A stretch of DNA of 64,000 bases, from assembly GCA_017408725.1 (NCBI GenBank), contig JAFQUA010000047.1, positions 22,897-86,896 on the forward strand, written 5' to 3'. Position numbers and translations under genes: made by a program. This stretch comes from Oscillospiraceae bacterium. Its GTDB lineage: Bacteria > Bacillota_A > Clostridia > Oscillospirales > Oscillospiraceae. Positions within the stretch are counted from its first letter, which is position 1; the number at the start of each line of letters is the position of its first letter. Below the pieces are notes generated by a model. That model worked only from the letters and a program-made list of their open reading frames with translations. It was not told where the DNA came from and did not search any database. This document shows, piece by piece, positions 39,462 through 48,409 of the stretch.

Positions 39462-40886
39462 ATGAAAAAGACAGTACAGGATATCATGGCTCTGATCAAA
39501 GAGCAGGGCATTCAGATGATCGATTTTAAGATGGTGGATATCAACGGCCAGTTCCGCCATGTGACAATCCCTGCTGGCCACTTCAATGAGGATACGATGA
39601 AGAATGGTATTGGCTTTGATGCTTCCAACTATGGCTATGCTGTGGTGGAAAAGAGCGATATGGTATTTATTCCTGATCCCGATACCGCTGCCATCGACCC
39701 CTTCTGCCAGATCCCCACACTGTCCATGACCGGCAACGCCATGATCATTGACAATCCGGAGAACAGGCCTCTTGCCCAGTATCCCCGAAATATCGTTCTG
39801 GCAGCAGAAAAGTATATGTGTGACAGCGGCATTGCTGATACCATGCTGATCCTGCCGGAGTTTGAGTTCTATCTGTTCGACCAGGTGGGCTGGGAAGTCC
39901 GCCCCGACAGCATTGGAATGTCTTTGGATGTGAACCAGGCTCACTGGAACAGCGCTGCCGAGGGTCAGGGTATCGTAGTCCCCAAGCAGAAGAATTACCA
40001 TATCGCCAAACCCTTTGACCCCACCTACGAGTGCCGCAGCGAAATGTGCATGCTGATGGAGCAGGCAGGTATTCCCATCAAGTACCACCATCCCGAGGTA
40101 GGTGCAGCCGGTCAGTTTGAGATCGAGCCCCAGCTAGGCAAGATGAGCGAGATGGCCGATGCCTCCATGATGATCAAGTACATCATCCGCAATACCGCGC
40201 TAAAGCACGGAAAGACCGCAACTCTGATGCCCAAGCCTGTATACGGTGAGGCAGGCAGCGGTATGCATGTACATATGCTGCTTTTGAAGGACGGCGAGCC
40301 GGTATTCTCCGATGATAACGGTTACTCCAACCTCAGTGAAACTGCCCACTATTTCATGGGCGGCCTGCTGAAGCACATCGCGTCTCTGTGCGCCATCACC
40401 AATCCCAGCACTAACTCCTTCAAGCGTCTGGTGCCCGGCTTTGAAGCACCGGTAACAGTTGGCTATGCCACTTCCAACCGCAGTGCGGTTATCCGGATTC
40501 CTGCCTATGCAAAGAGTCCCAAGCTCCGCCGCTTTGAGCTGCGCAACCCCGATGCTACCTGCAATCCCTATTTCTGCTATGCCGCCCTGCTGATGGCAGG
40601 TCTGGACGGCGTGAAGAATAAGATCGATCCCCATGCCAACGGCTGGGGCCCCTATGATGTGAACCTGTACAACCTGCCGGAAGAGGAGAAGGCCAAGCTG
40701 AAGGGGCTGCCCACTTCTCTGGGCGAGGCGCTGGATGCGCTGGAAGCCGACCACGATTATCTGACCGCCGGCGGAGTCTTCCCCGAGGAGCTAATCAAGA
40801 ACTTTATCAGGACCAAGCGGGCGGAAGTCCGGGAAATGGCAGCCATTCCCCATCCTGCGGAGTTCGACAGATACTATAATATGTAA
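39462..40886 (+). CDS. glnA: Glutamine synthetase, type I
   Basis: 474 residues. It makes glutamine from glutamate, ammonia and ATP. The N-terminal beta-grasp domain is followed by the catalytic domain with LPEFEFYLFD (near 129), AAGQFEIE (near 215), the His-containing GSGMHVHMLL (near 266), KRLVPGFEAPV (near 326) and NRSAVIRIP (near 341). The sequence is intact and of normal length. No GlnR-type gene or operator is visible next to it. Single-gene unit with a terminator at 40893. Confidence 0.93.
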   Translation: MKKTVQDIMALIKEQGIQMIDFKMVDINGQFRHVTIPAGHFNEDTMKNGIGFDASNYGYAVVEKSDMVFIPDPDTAAIDPFCQIPTLSMTGNAMIIDNPENRPLAQYPRNIVLAAEKYMCDSGIADTMLILPEFEFYLFDQVGWEVRPDSIGMSLDVNQAHWNSAAEGQGIVVPKQKNYHIAKPFDPTYECRSEMCMLMEQAGIPIKYHHPEVGAAGQFEIEPQLGKMSEMADASMMIKYIIRNTALKHGKTATLMPKPVYGEAGSGMHVHMLLLKDGEPVFSDDNGYSNLSETAHYFMGGLLKHIASLCAITNPSTNSFKRLVPGFEAPVTVGYATSNRSAVIRIPAYAKSPKLRRFELRNPDATCNPYFCYAALLMAGLDGVKNKIDPHANGWGPYDVNLYNLPEEEKAKLKGLPTSLGEALDALEADHDYLTAGGVFPEELIKNFIRTKRAEVREMAAIPHPAEFDRYYNM

Positions 40887-40892
40887 AAGAAC

Positions 40893-40920
40893 CGCCCGAC
40901 AGAAGTCGGGCGATTCTCTT
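40893..40920 (+). terminator. Terminator of glnA
   Basis: CGCCCGAC (40893-40900) pairs with GTCGGGCG (40905-40912); ATTCTCTTAT follows. Confidence 0.8.
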
Positions 40921-41028
40921 ATGAAAGTGCTTATATAAATACAGTATAATTGGTTTTGCCATGTTACAAAGAGTTTCGTCGCCGTCAGTTTTTCATATTT
41001 GAAGCGAGAAAGCAAAATGCGGTCAAAC

Positions 41029-41057
41029 TTGACAGTTATATACATCCATCGTATAAT
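41029..41057 (+). promoter_or_regulatory. Consensus promoter of the second MATE gene
   Basis: TTGACA (41029-41034), 17-base spacer, TATAAT (41052-41057). Confidence 0.85.
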
Positions 41058-41092
41058 ACGGCAGATAAGAATAAACAGATGGAGGCTCCCTT

Positions 41093-42424
41093 GTGAAGAT
41101 CCAACTTTCAGAGCATTTTTCATATGGTAAGTTGATGCGGTTTACACTGCCATCCATTGCCATGATGATTTTTACAGCCATTTACGGCGTTGTTGATGGT
41201 ATTTTTGTGTCTAATTTTGCGGGCAAAACGCCCTTTGCTGCCATCAATCTGATCATGCCCTACATTATGATCTTTGGCACTGCGGGATTCATGCTGGGTA
41301 CCGGTGGTACAGCATTGATCTCCAAAACCTTGGGCTTGGGCGACCGGAAAAAGGCCAACGAGATATTCTCTATGCTCACTGCTGTTTGCATTATTGGCGG
41401 TGTCTTACTGACGGTTGTTTCGATTCTGTTCCTGCGGCCCGCTGCTATCCTTTTAGGTGCCGAGGGAGAAATGCTGGAAAATTGTGTGACCTATGGGATG
41501 ATCGTGTTAAGCTCCTCCGTTGCTTACATTCTTCAGTTTGCGTTCCAGAGCTTCTGCGTAACGGCAGAGAAAGCGAATCTGTCGCTAATCATGACGGTGG
41601 CATCCGGTGTGTGCAATATCCTTCTGGATGCTCTTTTTGTGGCGGTGTTCCGCTGGGGCCTGGTGGGAGCAGCTACTGCAACAGCAATTGCCCAGCTTGC
41701 CGGCGCAGTGATCCCTCTGGTGTATTTTGGAAGAGAGAATCAAAGCCTTCTGCGGTTGGGAAAGTTCCGGTTTGATGGAAAAGCATTGCTGAGGGCTTGC
41801 ACCAATGGTTCTTCGGAGCTGATGAGTAATCTTTCTATGAGTCTTGTGAGTATGCTGTATAATCTGCAGCTGATGCGTTATGCGGGAGAGGACGGAATCG
41901 CAGCCTACGGTGTGATCATGTATGTCAATTTGTTCTTCCTGTCTGTTTTCATTGGCTTTTCTGTCGGTTCTGCACCGCTGTTCGGTTATAATCATGGAGC
42001 GGATAATTGTCAGGAGCTGAAAAGTCTGTTCCGTAAGAGTCTTGTGATCTTAGGTGCAGCGTCGCTGGCAATGTGTGTTTTGGCAATCCTTTTGTCAAAG
42101 CCGCTGTCATCGATTTTTGTCAGCTATGATCCAGTGCTGTGGGGAATGACGATCCAGGGCTTTCGAATCTATGCGCTGTCCTTTTTGTTGTGTGGTTTTA
42201 ATATCTTTGGCAGCTCCATGTTTACCGCCTTTAATAACGGACTGATTTCTGCAATTATCTCTTTCCTTCGCACGCTGGTGTGCCAGATTGCGGCGGTTAT
42301 GATCTTGCCGGTATTCTTTGAATTGGATGGTATTTGGTTTTCTGTTGTAGTCGCGGAACTGGCTGCGGCGCTGCTTACGGCGATCTGCTTTATCCGATAC
42401 CGAAGAAGATACCATTATGCATAA
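41093..42424 (+). CDS. MATE family efflux transporter, second
   Basis: 443 residues, twelve predicted helices. The start region SYGKLMRFTLPSIAMMIFTAIYGVVDGIFVSNFAG and the FGTAGFMLGTGGTALISKTLG block are typical of the MepA-like branch, different from the MATE protein at 23080. It probably exports cationic drugs or metabolites with Na+ or H+. The GTG start at 41093 is seven bases after GGAGG; the promoter matches the consensus, so expression may be constitutive. Confidence 0.87.
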   Translation: MKIQLSEHFSYGKLMRFTLPSIAMMIFTAIYGVVDGIFVSNFAGKTPFAAINLIMPYIMIFGTAGFMLGTGGTALISKTLGLGDRKKANEIFSMLTAVCIIGGVLLTVVSILFLRPAAILLGAEGEMLENCVTYGMIVLSSSVAYILQFAFQSFCVTAEKANLSLIMTVASGVCNILLDALFVAVFRWGLVGAATATAIAQLAGAVIPLVYFGRENQSLLRLGKFRFDGKALLRACTNGSSELMSNLSMSLVSMLYNLQLMRYAGEDGIAAYGVIMYVNLFFLSVFIGFSVGSAPLFGYNHGADNCQELKSLFRKSLVILGAASLAMCVLAILLSKPLSSIFVSYDPVLWGMTIQGFRIYALSFLLCGFNIFGSSMFTAFNNGLISAIISFLRTLVCQIAAVMILPVFFELDGIWFSVVVAELAAALLTAICFIRYRRRYHYA

Positions 42425-42462
42425 TAAGATCGCCGCTGCGGCGAAGCCTTGATTAGAATATG

Positions 42463-42498
42463 AAAACTCCCGGAACCAACGGCTCCGGGAGTAGTTTT
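42463..42498. terminator. Bidirectional terminator between convergent genes
   Basis: CTCCCGGA (42467-42474) pairs with TCCGGGAG (42484-42491), flanked by AAAA and TAGTTTTT. Confidence 0.8.
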
Positions 42499-43490
42499 TA
42501 TAGAACAAAGGGGCACACATCTGCCACCGCATCTGCTGCTGTAATGACTCTATCTGCATGATCAATATCGATTAGTGTATATCTGTCGTTGCCCATTCCC
42601 AGTTCCTTCATGTAGCTCAGCTGGCGGAGTCCGTGACGGGTTTCAATTCGCTGAACCAATGCGTGCCGATCATGGGGAGTCATGGCATAAAGCATATCCA
42701 CGCAAGCCTGATCCACAGATAGAATATCTGTGGATGCGCAGATACCAACATTGGGCGTAACTACCGGTTCTGCATCTATTCCCTCACAATCGCAGGAAAC
42801 AGACATGTTTCGCATCACATTGATATAGACGATCCGGTTGCCAAAATGATCAGCAACAGCCTTGGTAGACTCAGTCATGCGCTCCATAAACTCCTCGGCA
42901 ACAATGCTCCACATTATTTCGGGTGTGGAGTGGATCATGCCTTTGCCAATCCGTCCGTCAGCGCAGCCAATGCCGATGTTCTTGTTAGAACCGCCAAAGC
43001 CGCCAAGGGTGTGTCCTTTGAAGTGGGTCAATGTCAGGATAGAGTCGTAATTGATAAGATGCTTGCCGACGGACATTTCTTTGATCCATTTTCCACCCTT
43101 TACGGGAAAAAGGATCGCACCGTTTTCATCCAGAATATCCACGGGAGCAAAAGTCCAGCCATTGATCTTCAGGGTTTTTCTGTGCTGTTCGGTGGTGTAC
43201 CGGTCCCATTGGTAGTAGGAGTTGGTTTCAATGATAGAAGCATCGGGGAGCTCCTGCCGAATCAACTGCTCCACCCAGGGGCGGGGAATGATGTTGGGAC
43301 CGTTTCGCTCACCAGTGTGAAGCTTTATGCCGATTTTTCCATGCAAATGACCCGAAAGATGCTGGAAAATTTTTTGCAATCCATCTGCAGAAAGATCCCG
43401 GGTAAAATAGACTGCGGATTCTGCTCCGGTACGCTGACCGTAAGGGATGTACTGGTCTCCGCTGGCACCAGCAACGGGCTTGTCATGCAT
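42498..43490 (-). CDS. DUF362-domain protein
   Basis: 330 residues of the DUF362 family. Conserved blocks visible are GKIGIKLHTGERN (near 51), NSYYQWDRYTTEQH (near 90), LTLTHFKGHTLGGFGGSNKNIGIGC (near 151) and VGICASTDILSVDQACVDM (near 250). Many DUF362 proteins carry a 4Fe-4S domain; none is present here. The family is linked to ferredoxin-type redox and possibly to metal handling, but no reaction is established. GGAGG precedes the ATG. Confidence 0.75.
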   Translation of the reverse strand: MHDKPVAGASGDQYIPYGQRTGAESAVYFTRDLSADGLQKIFQHLSGHLHGKIGIKLHTGERNGPNIIPRPWVEQLIRQELPDASIIETNSYYQWDRYTTEQHRKTLKINGWTFAPVDILDENGAILFPVKGGKWIKEMSVGKHLINYDSILTLTHFKGHTLGGFGGSNKNIGIGCADGRIGKGMIHSTPEIMWSIVAEEFMERMTESTKAVADHFGNRIVYINVMRNMSVSCDCEGIDAEPVVTPNVGICASTDILSVDQACVDMLYAMTPHDRHALVQRIETRHGLRQLSYMKELGMGNDRYTLIDIDHADRVITAADAVADVCPFVL

Positions 43491-43824
43491 AGGAATACCT
43501 CCGTAGTTGAATAGATAAAGTTTGTTTCCTCTATTATATTGGAATTTTATGCCAAAAGCAATAGAAACAGTATGACGCGTGTGGGTTATTATAAAATGCG
43601 TGATGACGGGGAGAATTTCCCTGCTGTAGATCCATGATTAAGTAATTTTGTGAATAAGCCTGTGGGATAAATTTGCATAATTATACTAACTTCTATAAAA
43701 AACGCTTCGATTTCTAAGTGACTTTTAGCAAATTTTTGATAGGAAAATTATGGACAAATGAAACAAACCGTTGTATACTATTGTAGGTACAACAACTCAA
43801 TAGTTATTTGGAGCGTGATTTGTT
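43491..43824. other. Intergenic gap with the nagB promoter and inverted repeats
   Basis: AT-rich. The promoter is TGGACA (43751-43756), 17-base spacer, TATACT (43774-43779). Overlapping its start region are GTTGTA/TACAAC (near 43770-43793) and ACTATTG/CAATAGT (near 43777-43804) inverted repeats, possible operator sites. No gene signals were seen in the rest. Confidence 0.55.
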
Positions 43825-44610
43825 ATGAAGCTGATTATTAAAAACGATTATCAAGAAATGTGCCTTTGGGCTGCCAATCATATTGCTGATGCCATCAATA
43901 ACCATAAGGAAGTGCGTCCCTTTGTCCTTGGACTTCCTACCGGTTCCTCTCCGCTGGGTGTCTATAAAAAGCTGATTGAAATGAATAAAGCGGGTGCGGT
44001 AAGCTTTCAAAATGTTGTAACCTTCAATATGGATGAGTATGTAGGCCTCCCCAGAGAACATGACCAGAGCTACTGGTATTTCATGCACGATAACTTCTTT
44101 AACCATATTGATATCCCTGCGGAAAATATCAATATCCTCAATGGTATGGCAGAGGATCTGGAAGCGGAGTGCCAGCGCTATGAGGAGAAGATTGCTTCCT
44201 ACGGCGGAATCGATCTGTTCCTTGGCGGCAGTGGTGTGGACGGACATATTGCGTTTAATGAACCGTTTACTTCTCTGGTGTCCCGGACCGGTGTTCGCGC
44301 GCTGACTGAAGATACACTGATCGTAAACTCCCGTTTCTTTGATAATGATCCCAATAAGGTTCCCAAGACTGCGCTGTCTGTGGGCGTTGGAACGGTTTGT
44401 GATTCGAAGCAGGTTCTGCTGCTGATCAGCGGACACAATAAAGCCCGCGCTTTGCGTCATTGTGTGGAAGGTGGCGTGGACCATGCATGGACCATCAGTG
44501 CTTTGCAGATGCATCCCGATGGGATTGTTGCTTGCGATGAGGCTGCTTGTGGTGAATTGAAGGTCGATACCTACAAGTATTTCAAGGAGATCTACAAGAA
44601 CGAAAAGTAA
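43825..44610 (+). CDS. nagB: Glucosamine-6-phosphate deaminase
   Basis: 261 residues. NagB converts glucosamine-6-phosphate to fructose-6-phosphate and ammonia during amino-sugar (mucin or chitin-derived) breakdown. The substrate loop [16 protein letters not shown] is near 36, the general base region [18 protein letters not shown] near 69 and [14 protein letters not shown] near 134 (the common form has Ile/Val-Gly-x-Asp there). The length is normal. It stands alone, but amino-sugar use fits with the secreted sialidase at 55146. Confidence 0.9.
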   Translation: MKLIIKNDYQEMCLWAANHIADAINNHKEVRPFVLGLPTGSSPLGVYKKLIEMNKAGAVSFQNVVTFNMDEYVGLPREHDQSYWYFMHDNFFNHIDIPAENINILNGMAEDLEAECQRYEEKIASYGGIDLFLGGSGVDGHIAFNEPFTSLVSRTGVRALTEDTLIVNSRFFDNDPNKVPKTALSVGVGTVCDSKQVLLLISGHNKARALRHCVEGGVDHAWTISALQMHPDGIVACDEAACGELKVDTYKYFKEIYKNEK

Positions 44611-44679
44611 GATTTCAGAATGAAACTACTTGCAATTAGCCAATCGGTTAGTTTGTTGTGAATGTACATAATATATTGG

Positions 44680-44716
44680 AAGCGCTCCGCAGGATGGTTG
44701 TTCCTGCGGAGCGCTT
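44680..44716 (+). terminator. Terminator of nagB
   Basis: AAGCGCTCCGCAGGA (44680-44694) pairs perfectly with TCCTGCGGAGCGCTT (44702-44716). Confidence 0.88.
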
Positions 44717-44796
44717 TTGTTGTATAAGAATACCACCGGCTCTGCCGGTGGCAAAAAAATAGCTTCTAGCGAGGAGTAAAGTAGACAGGAAAAAAG

Positions 44797-44850
44797 CTCC
44801 CCATTATAGTAGAAGTGGTTTGCCGACCACACAACTACCATAATGAGGAG
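44797..44850 (+). promoter_or_regulatory. RBS-sequestering hairpin of tnpA
   Basis: CTCC (44797-44800), CATTAT and GTGGT on the left pair with ACCAC, ATAATG and GGAG (44847-44850) on the right, hiding the GAGGAGG ribosome site. IS200 elements limit transposase translation in this way. Confidence 0.65.
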
Positions 44851-44859
44851 GTCTTAATC

Positions 44860-45345
44860 GTGAAAGAAAAAGACATTAATAGTTTAGACCATACCACATG
44901 GCAATGTCAATACCATGTAGTGTTTGCACCCAAATATCGCAGGTTAGAAATATACGGAGCCATTAAAGCAGATATAGGAAAGATATTGCGGCAGTTATGC
45001 CAGCAAAAGGGCGTAGAAATAATAGAGGCAGAAGCGTGCCCAGATCATATCCATATGCTCCTCAGTATACCACCTAAGTGTAGTGTGTCGCAGGTAATGA
45101 GTTTTCTTAAAGGGAAAAGCAGTCTAATGATATTCGATAGACATGCTAACCTCAAGTACAAGTATGGCAACAGACATTTCTGGGCCAGAGGATATTTCGT
45201 CGACACAGTGGGGAAGAATAAAAAGCAAATACAAGAGTATATCCGAACTCAATAACAAGAAGATCAAATAGCCGACCAGATAGGCCTAAAGGAATTTGTT
45301 GACCCGTTTACGCGTCAGCCGGTACAAGGGGGCAAATGTCTGTAA
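44860..45345 (+). pseudogene. IS200-type Y1 transposase TnpA, interrupted by an in-frame stop
   Basis: The frame starts at GTG 44860 after GAGGAGG. The HUH metal site (CPDHIHMLL, near 65) and the catalytic Tyr in IQEYIRTQ (near 128) are present. A TAA at 45253-45255 follows directly. In the same frame translation would continue QEDQIADQIGLKEFVDPF... to a second TAA at 45343-45345, which is the normal C-terminal tail of IS200 transposases. The intact product would be about 160 residues; here it ends at 131, losing the last helix that completes the active site. Probably inactive unless the stop is read through. Confidence 0.8.
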
Positions 45346-45789
45346 AATGCCCTTCTAGGGCTTAATCAAGCCTCCAGCTTAGCCGGAGGCTTTGACTGGT
45401 ACAACCAGTAAAAAAGCTGTAATTTGCAAAATTATCGCAAATCACAGCGATTTTATAACCCATTTAATGAGCCAAGCCAATCGGTATTATTCCCACTCGA
45501 TGGCGGGATTTTGGCTTTGTAGATATGTGGTGGTTACTGGTATATTAGCATTCGAGATGTAGTGCTATTATACCAGTTATTTTGTTTTACCGGACTTTTG
45601 TTGGTCAAAAGTTGGTCACGGCTTCTAATGCAATAATGGATATATTGACGACCTTTTATAAAAATAGTATAGCATATTATGGACGGTTTTTCAAGAGATG
45701 ACATTGCGTGACTGAGGAAAGAATTAATTTGTATGAATCAAGGACACATTAAGATCATTATAACTGCCTAAGAACTAATGTTAGACGAA
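45346..45789. other. Gap without a recognisable gene
   Basis: It contains the right end of the IS200 element up to about 45412, then AT-rich sequence with frequent stops in all frames. Two short traces were noted: PAIEWE-stop on the minus strand near 45485-45505 and AVTNF-stop near 45610-45630. Both are too short to name a gene. Confidence 0.4.
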
Positions 45790-45833
45790 AGGGCTTGCCG
45801 CCTGCATTACGCAGATAGCAAGCCCTCTTTGCG
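45790..45833. terminator. Bidirectional terminator
   Basis: AGGGCTTGC (45790-45798) pairs with GCAAGCCCT (45818-45826), with an inner CTGC/GCAG stem. On the minus strand TTTCG follows, on the + strand CTTTG. Confidence 0.65.
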
Positions 45834-45914
45834 ATTTAATAGTTAGGAATATTCGTATAATTCCTAGGGCAACACGTTAGAATCTTGTGTCCAAAAGCTT
45901 CTGCAGTGTATGGT

Positions 45915-46364
45915 TTACACCATAGTGGCCCACATATAACGGGTATCACCGCTGCCGTTTTTACCAGCCCAAATGCAGACATAGGCTTTGTAGGTCTTAG
46001 AACTGGAGCCTTGGTAGGACACATAAGAACAGTGATACCAATCATCCTCTATAAGCATAGATGAGTTACTCTCATGGCGAAAAGTTTTTAGCCAAGTTTC
46101 GGTTCCGTCACTACTTACTTCATACAACTCAATAGAAAGAACACCTATCTCATCCATCGTTCCTGTACCCATAACATCAAACCAAACTTGAATTTGACCG
46201 CCAGTGCCAACACGACAGATATATGTGTTGTATGTATCAAGATAGTAGCTTGCGTACGGTGAAATGGAAGTATCCTCTGCGGCATAGACAGTAGCAGGGG
46301 TAAATGATGCAAACACAAGGCATAGGGCTACAACTTTTAGAATAATTGATTTTAAAAATTTCAT
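45915..46364 (-). CDS. Predicted secreted protein, unknown function
   Basis: 149 residues with a signal peptide (MKFLKSIILKVVALCLVFAS, cleavage near TVYA-AED at 28). The mature domain has a beta-sandwich look (YNTYICRVGTGGQIQVWFDV, KTYKAYVCIWAG) with three cysteines and no anchor. It lies eight bases after the anti-sigma gene and shares its operon, so it may be an effector under the sigma factor. The ATG at 46364 follows GGAGA. Confidence 0.6.
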   Translation of the reverse strand: MKFLKSIILKVVALCLVFASFTPATVYAAEDTSISPYASYYLDTYNTYICRVGTGGQIQVWFDVMGTGTMDEIGVLSIELYEVSSDGTETWLKTFRHESNSSMLIEDDWYHCSYVSYQGSSSKTYKAYVCIWAGKNGSGDTRYMWATMV

Positions 46365-46371
46365 AATATTA

Positions 46372-47235
46372 TCACTCTCCAATAGAATCAATCATCTCCT
46401 TGATCTCTGAAATGGATATGGGGCCAGCTATAGAACATTCATAATTACCATTAATCCAAACAGCCTTAAGCTGATTATAGTTATCGAATATATAGTAGTC
46501 AATTCCGTTGCTACGATATACCTCAACAAGAGCATTACTTTGCTCAACTTGGGCCGGGTGAGAATTCAGATAGTCAGTAATTCTAATTCGAATAGAATTA
46601 TCACCGCCCTTGTAATTGGCAACAAATTGTAGCTGAACTGGGGTTTCAACGGTTTTAACATCGAATTCCTCAAAACCATCAGGCATCCAAGTTGGCACAA
46701 GTGTTGTTGATATATTCTGCTTTGCGAGTGCTTCTTGTAGAGAACTGCACGGATTATTGTGATTTGGGCTAGGAGCATTTGTTTCGTCTGTTTGTCCAAC
46801 TTGGCCAAAATGGAAAGTCTCCTGCGTCCATTTGGCGATGATTGCAAAGAGATCAAAGTCTAAAGCACTTGCGGTGATAGAATTACCGATCACAAGAATA
46901 AAGATCGCTGCTACTGCTGCCACAAGGCCCCGTTTCCAACGTCCACTGTTGCTCCGCTTGCGGGCAACAAGAACGCTCTCAGAAATATAAGGAGTTTCAT
47001 TTTTCGTGTGGTAGTTTTGCTTGAAGGATTCCAGTGCTTCCACTGGGGGCTTTCCTCCATTTTGTTCTTTTCTTCGTTTGGCAAGCACCTCCATCACATA
47101 GAAAATTTCTTCTGTGTCGGATTCTTCGCCCATTGGTTTTGAAGCATCCTCCCGCAAGAATGCCTGAAGCTCTTCTGTGCTCATGGCATCAAACCGGCCG
47201 AACCTTTCGGTCTTTCGGTCTTGCATATTGGGCAT
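46372..47235 (-). CDS. Predicted transmembrane anti-sigma factor
   Basis: 287 residues. The N-terminal 95 residues are cytosolic and helical (RFDAMSTEELQAFLRED...), one membrane helix spans about 103-123 (GLVAAVAAIFILVIGNSITA), and the outer domain resembles DUF4367 (LVPTWMPDGFEEFDV, QLQFVANYKGGDNSIRIRI). It lies 51 bases after the sigma factor gene, the standard order for sigma/anti-sigma pairs. No zinc-binding HxxxCxxC motif is visible, so it is not a classical ZAS protein. GGAGG precedes the ATG. Confidence 0.7.
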   Translation of the reverse strand: MPNMQDRKTERFGRFDAMSTEELQAFLREDASKPMGEESDTEEIFYVMEVLAKRRKEQNGGKPPVEALESFKQNYHTKNETPYISESVLVARKRSNSGRWKRGLVAAVAAIFILVIGNSITASALDFDLFAIIAKWTQETFHFGQVGQTDETNAPSPNHNNPCSSLQEALAKQNISTTLVPTWMPDGFEEFDVKTVETPVQLQFVANYKGGDNSIRIRITDYLNSHPAQVEQSNALVEVYRSNGIDYYIFDNYNQLKAVWINGNYECSIAGPISISEIKEMIDSIGE

Positions 47236-47286
47236 TTTTGTTCCTCCTTTCGAGGGTGTATGTAATAAAGTAGCCTTTTTACGACA

Positions 47287-47772
47287 TTATAATTGAATCT
47301 TTTTCTGTAAAGCTTTCTTGGCTCGTTCTACTCGCTTCCTGCAAGTACCAACCGTAATTCCCCGAAGCTGGGCCATTTCCAAATAAGACAGACCATCCAA
47401 AGCAACCTCTTTTAAGAGCTTAAACTCTTCTGAATCAGCAATATCGTCATACAGGACCTCCACACCGATCCGATCATCGGATACGGAGATGTCATTGATA
47501 TTGGCGGCAAAGTATTCCAGCAGGATTCGTCGCGCAATGTTTTGACTTCGCTTTGTATTGGAAAGAACATTCTTGAGCGTGTTGACCAGCCAGCCCTCTG
47601 GATTAGGACTTTCGCATAATGCCTCCGGTTTCTGACAGGCGATGATGAACGTGTCCTGCACTGCCTCTTCTGCCAGAGCGTCACTGGACAGAGAGCTTCG
47701 GGCATATTCAAATAGCATGGAATACATTTGTAGGTACAGACGATCTATTTCTTTGCTATACCGTGCGTTCAT
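47287..47772 (-). CDS. RNA polymerase sigma factor, ECF type
   Basis: 161 residues. Region 2 is visible as RLYLQMYSMLFEYARSSLSSDALAEEAVQDTFIIAC (near 10-46) and region 4 as LLKEVALDGLSYLEMAQLRGITVGTCRKRVERAKKAL (near 118-155). It should direct RNA polymerase to a small set of promoters and be held by the membrane protein encoded downstream. The ATG at 47772 follows GGGAG; the longer upstream frame lacks support. Confidence 0.82.
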   Translation of the reverse strand: MNARYSKEIDRLYLQMYSMLFEYARSSLSSDALAEEAVQDTFIIACQKPEALCESPNPEGWLVNTLKNVLSNTKRSQNIARRILLEYFAANINDISVSDDRIGVEVLYDDIADSEEFKLLKEVALDGLSYLEMAQLRGITVGTCRKRVERAKKALQKKIQL

Positions 47773-47886
47773 TTTGGGAATCTCCCTTAAAAATATTTGT
47801 AATTTACGAAAATCTGTGTCGCATTTTGGGGTGTTCATTACATACCCACATAAATCAGCCCTAGTAATTAAAAAGGGGGACAGCAG

Positions 47887-48210
47887 ATGGATCTTACAAT
47901 GATTGGAAAACGAATAAGAACAGCAAGAGAAGCTGCACAAATCACACAGGAAGAGCTGGCTGAGGCTGTTGGATGTACGGCTAAACATATTGGTGCGATT
48001 GAAAGAGGTATCAAGACTCCTCGCCTAGACACCTTTATCATCATAGCAAATACGACCGGTGTATCGGCAGACTATTTGTTGCAGGATCTTCTGAATAAGC
48101 CAATAGATACCCTTGCCGGTGAGTTTTCTGCAGCGGCAGCACCCTTATCACCTGAAATACAGAGGCGCATATTAAGAGCACTTCGGGCGTTTTCCCAGAG
48201 CGATACATAA
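47887..48210 (+). CDS. XRE-family transcriptional regulator
   Basis: 107 residues. An N-terminal Cro/CI helix-turn-helix (IGKRIRTAREAAQITQEELAEAVGCTAKHIGAIERGIKTPRLDTFI) is followed by a short helical tail. It is divergent from the sigma factor gene. GGGGG precedes the ATG and a terminator follows at 48221. Target unknown. Confidence 0.85.
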   Translation: MDLTMIGKRIRTAREAAQITQEELAEAVGCTAKHIGAIERGIKTPRLDTFIIIANTTGVSADYLLQDLLNKPIDTLAGEFSAAAAPLSPEIQRRILRALRAFSQSDT

Positions 48211-48220
48211 TATGGTTATT

Positions 48221-48253
48221 ATGCAGCGGTTTTTCTGGCCGCTGCATTTTTTC
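48221..48253 (+). terminator. Terminator of the XRE gene
   Basis: ATGCAGCGG (48221-48229) pairs with CCGCTGCAT (48239-48247), then TTTTTCTT. Confidence 0.88.
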
Positions 48254-48409
48254 TTAAAGCCGAAGTTTTTGTATTTTCCAACAAAATTCGTGGGATTATG
48301 ACAAAGCCAACATGCTATTATCGTCTCGCAGATAACCTTTACACCATCTTTCCGATTGCGTCCGGGGCAAAAAGAGAGATAGGCCCATCTGCAGAAAGGA
48401 CGATACATA

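Larger units (their letters stand above)
44725..45412 (+). mobile_element. IS200/IS605-family element (IS200-type, tnpA only)
   Basis: Flanks of a Y1-transposase gene carry the subterminal hairpins expected of this family: CCACCGGC/GCCGGTGG (44733-44751) on the left and AAGCCTCC/GGAGGCTT (45368-45392) on the right. There are no terminal inverted repeats and no tnpB, as in IS200. Element ends are approximate. Between the left hairpin and tnpA an RBS-masking stem occupies 44797-44850. The tnpA frame has a premature stop. Confidence 0.75.

Noticed and set aside
45480..45560. Minus-strand PAIEWE-stop, resembling the end of GMP synthase (guaA), a known integration site
   Set aside because: Only about 10 residues fit and a stop lies about 25 codons upstream. 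Too short to call a guaA scar, and no second copy was found in the window.
45600..45650. Minus-strand AVTNF-stop, resembling some integrase C-termini
   Set aside because: The frame is closed a few codons upstream and no other integrase motif is present.
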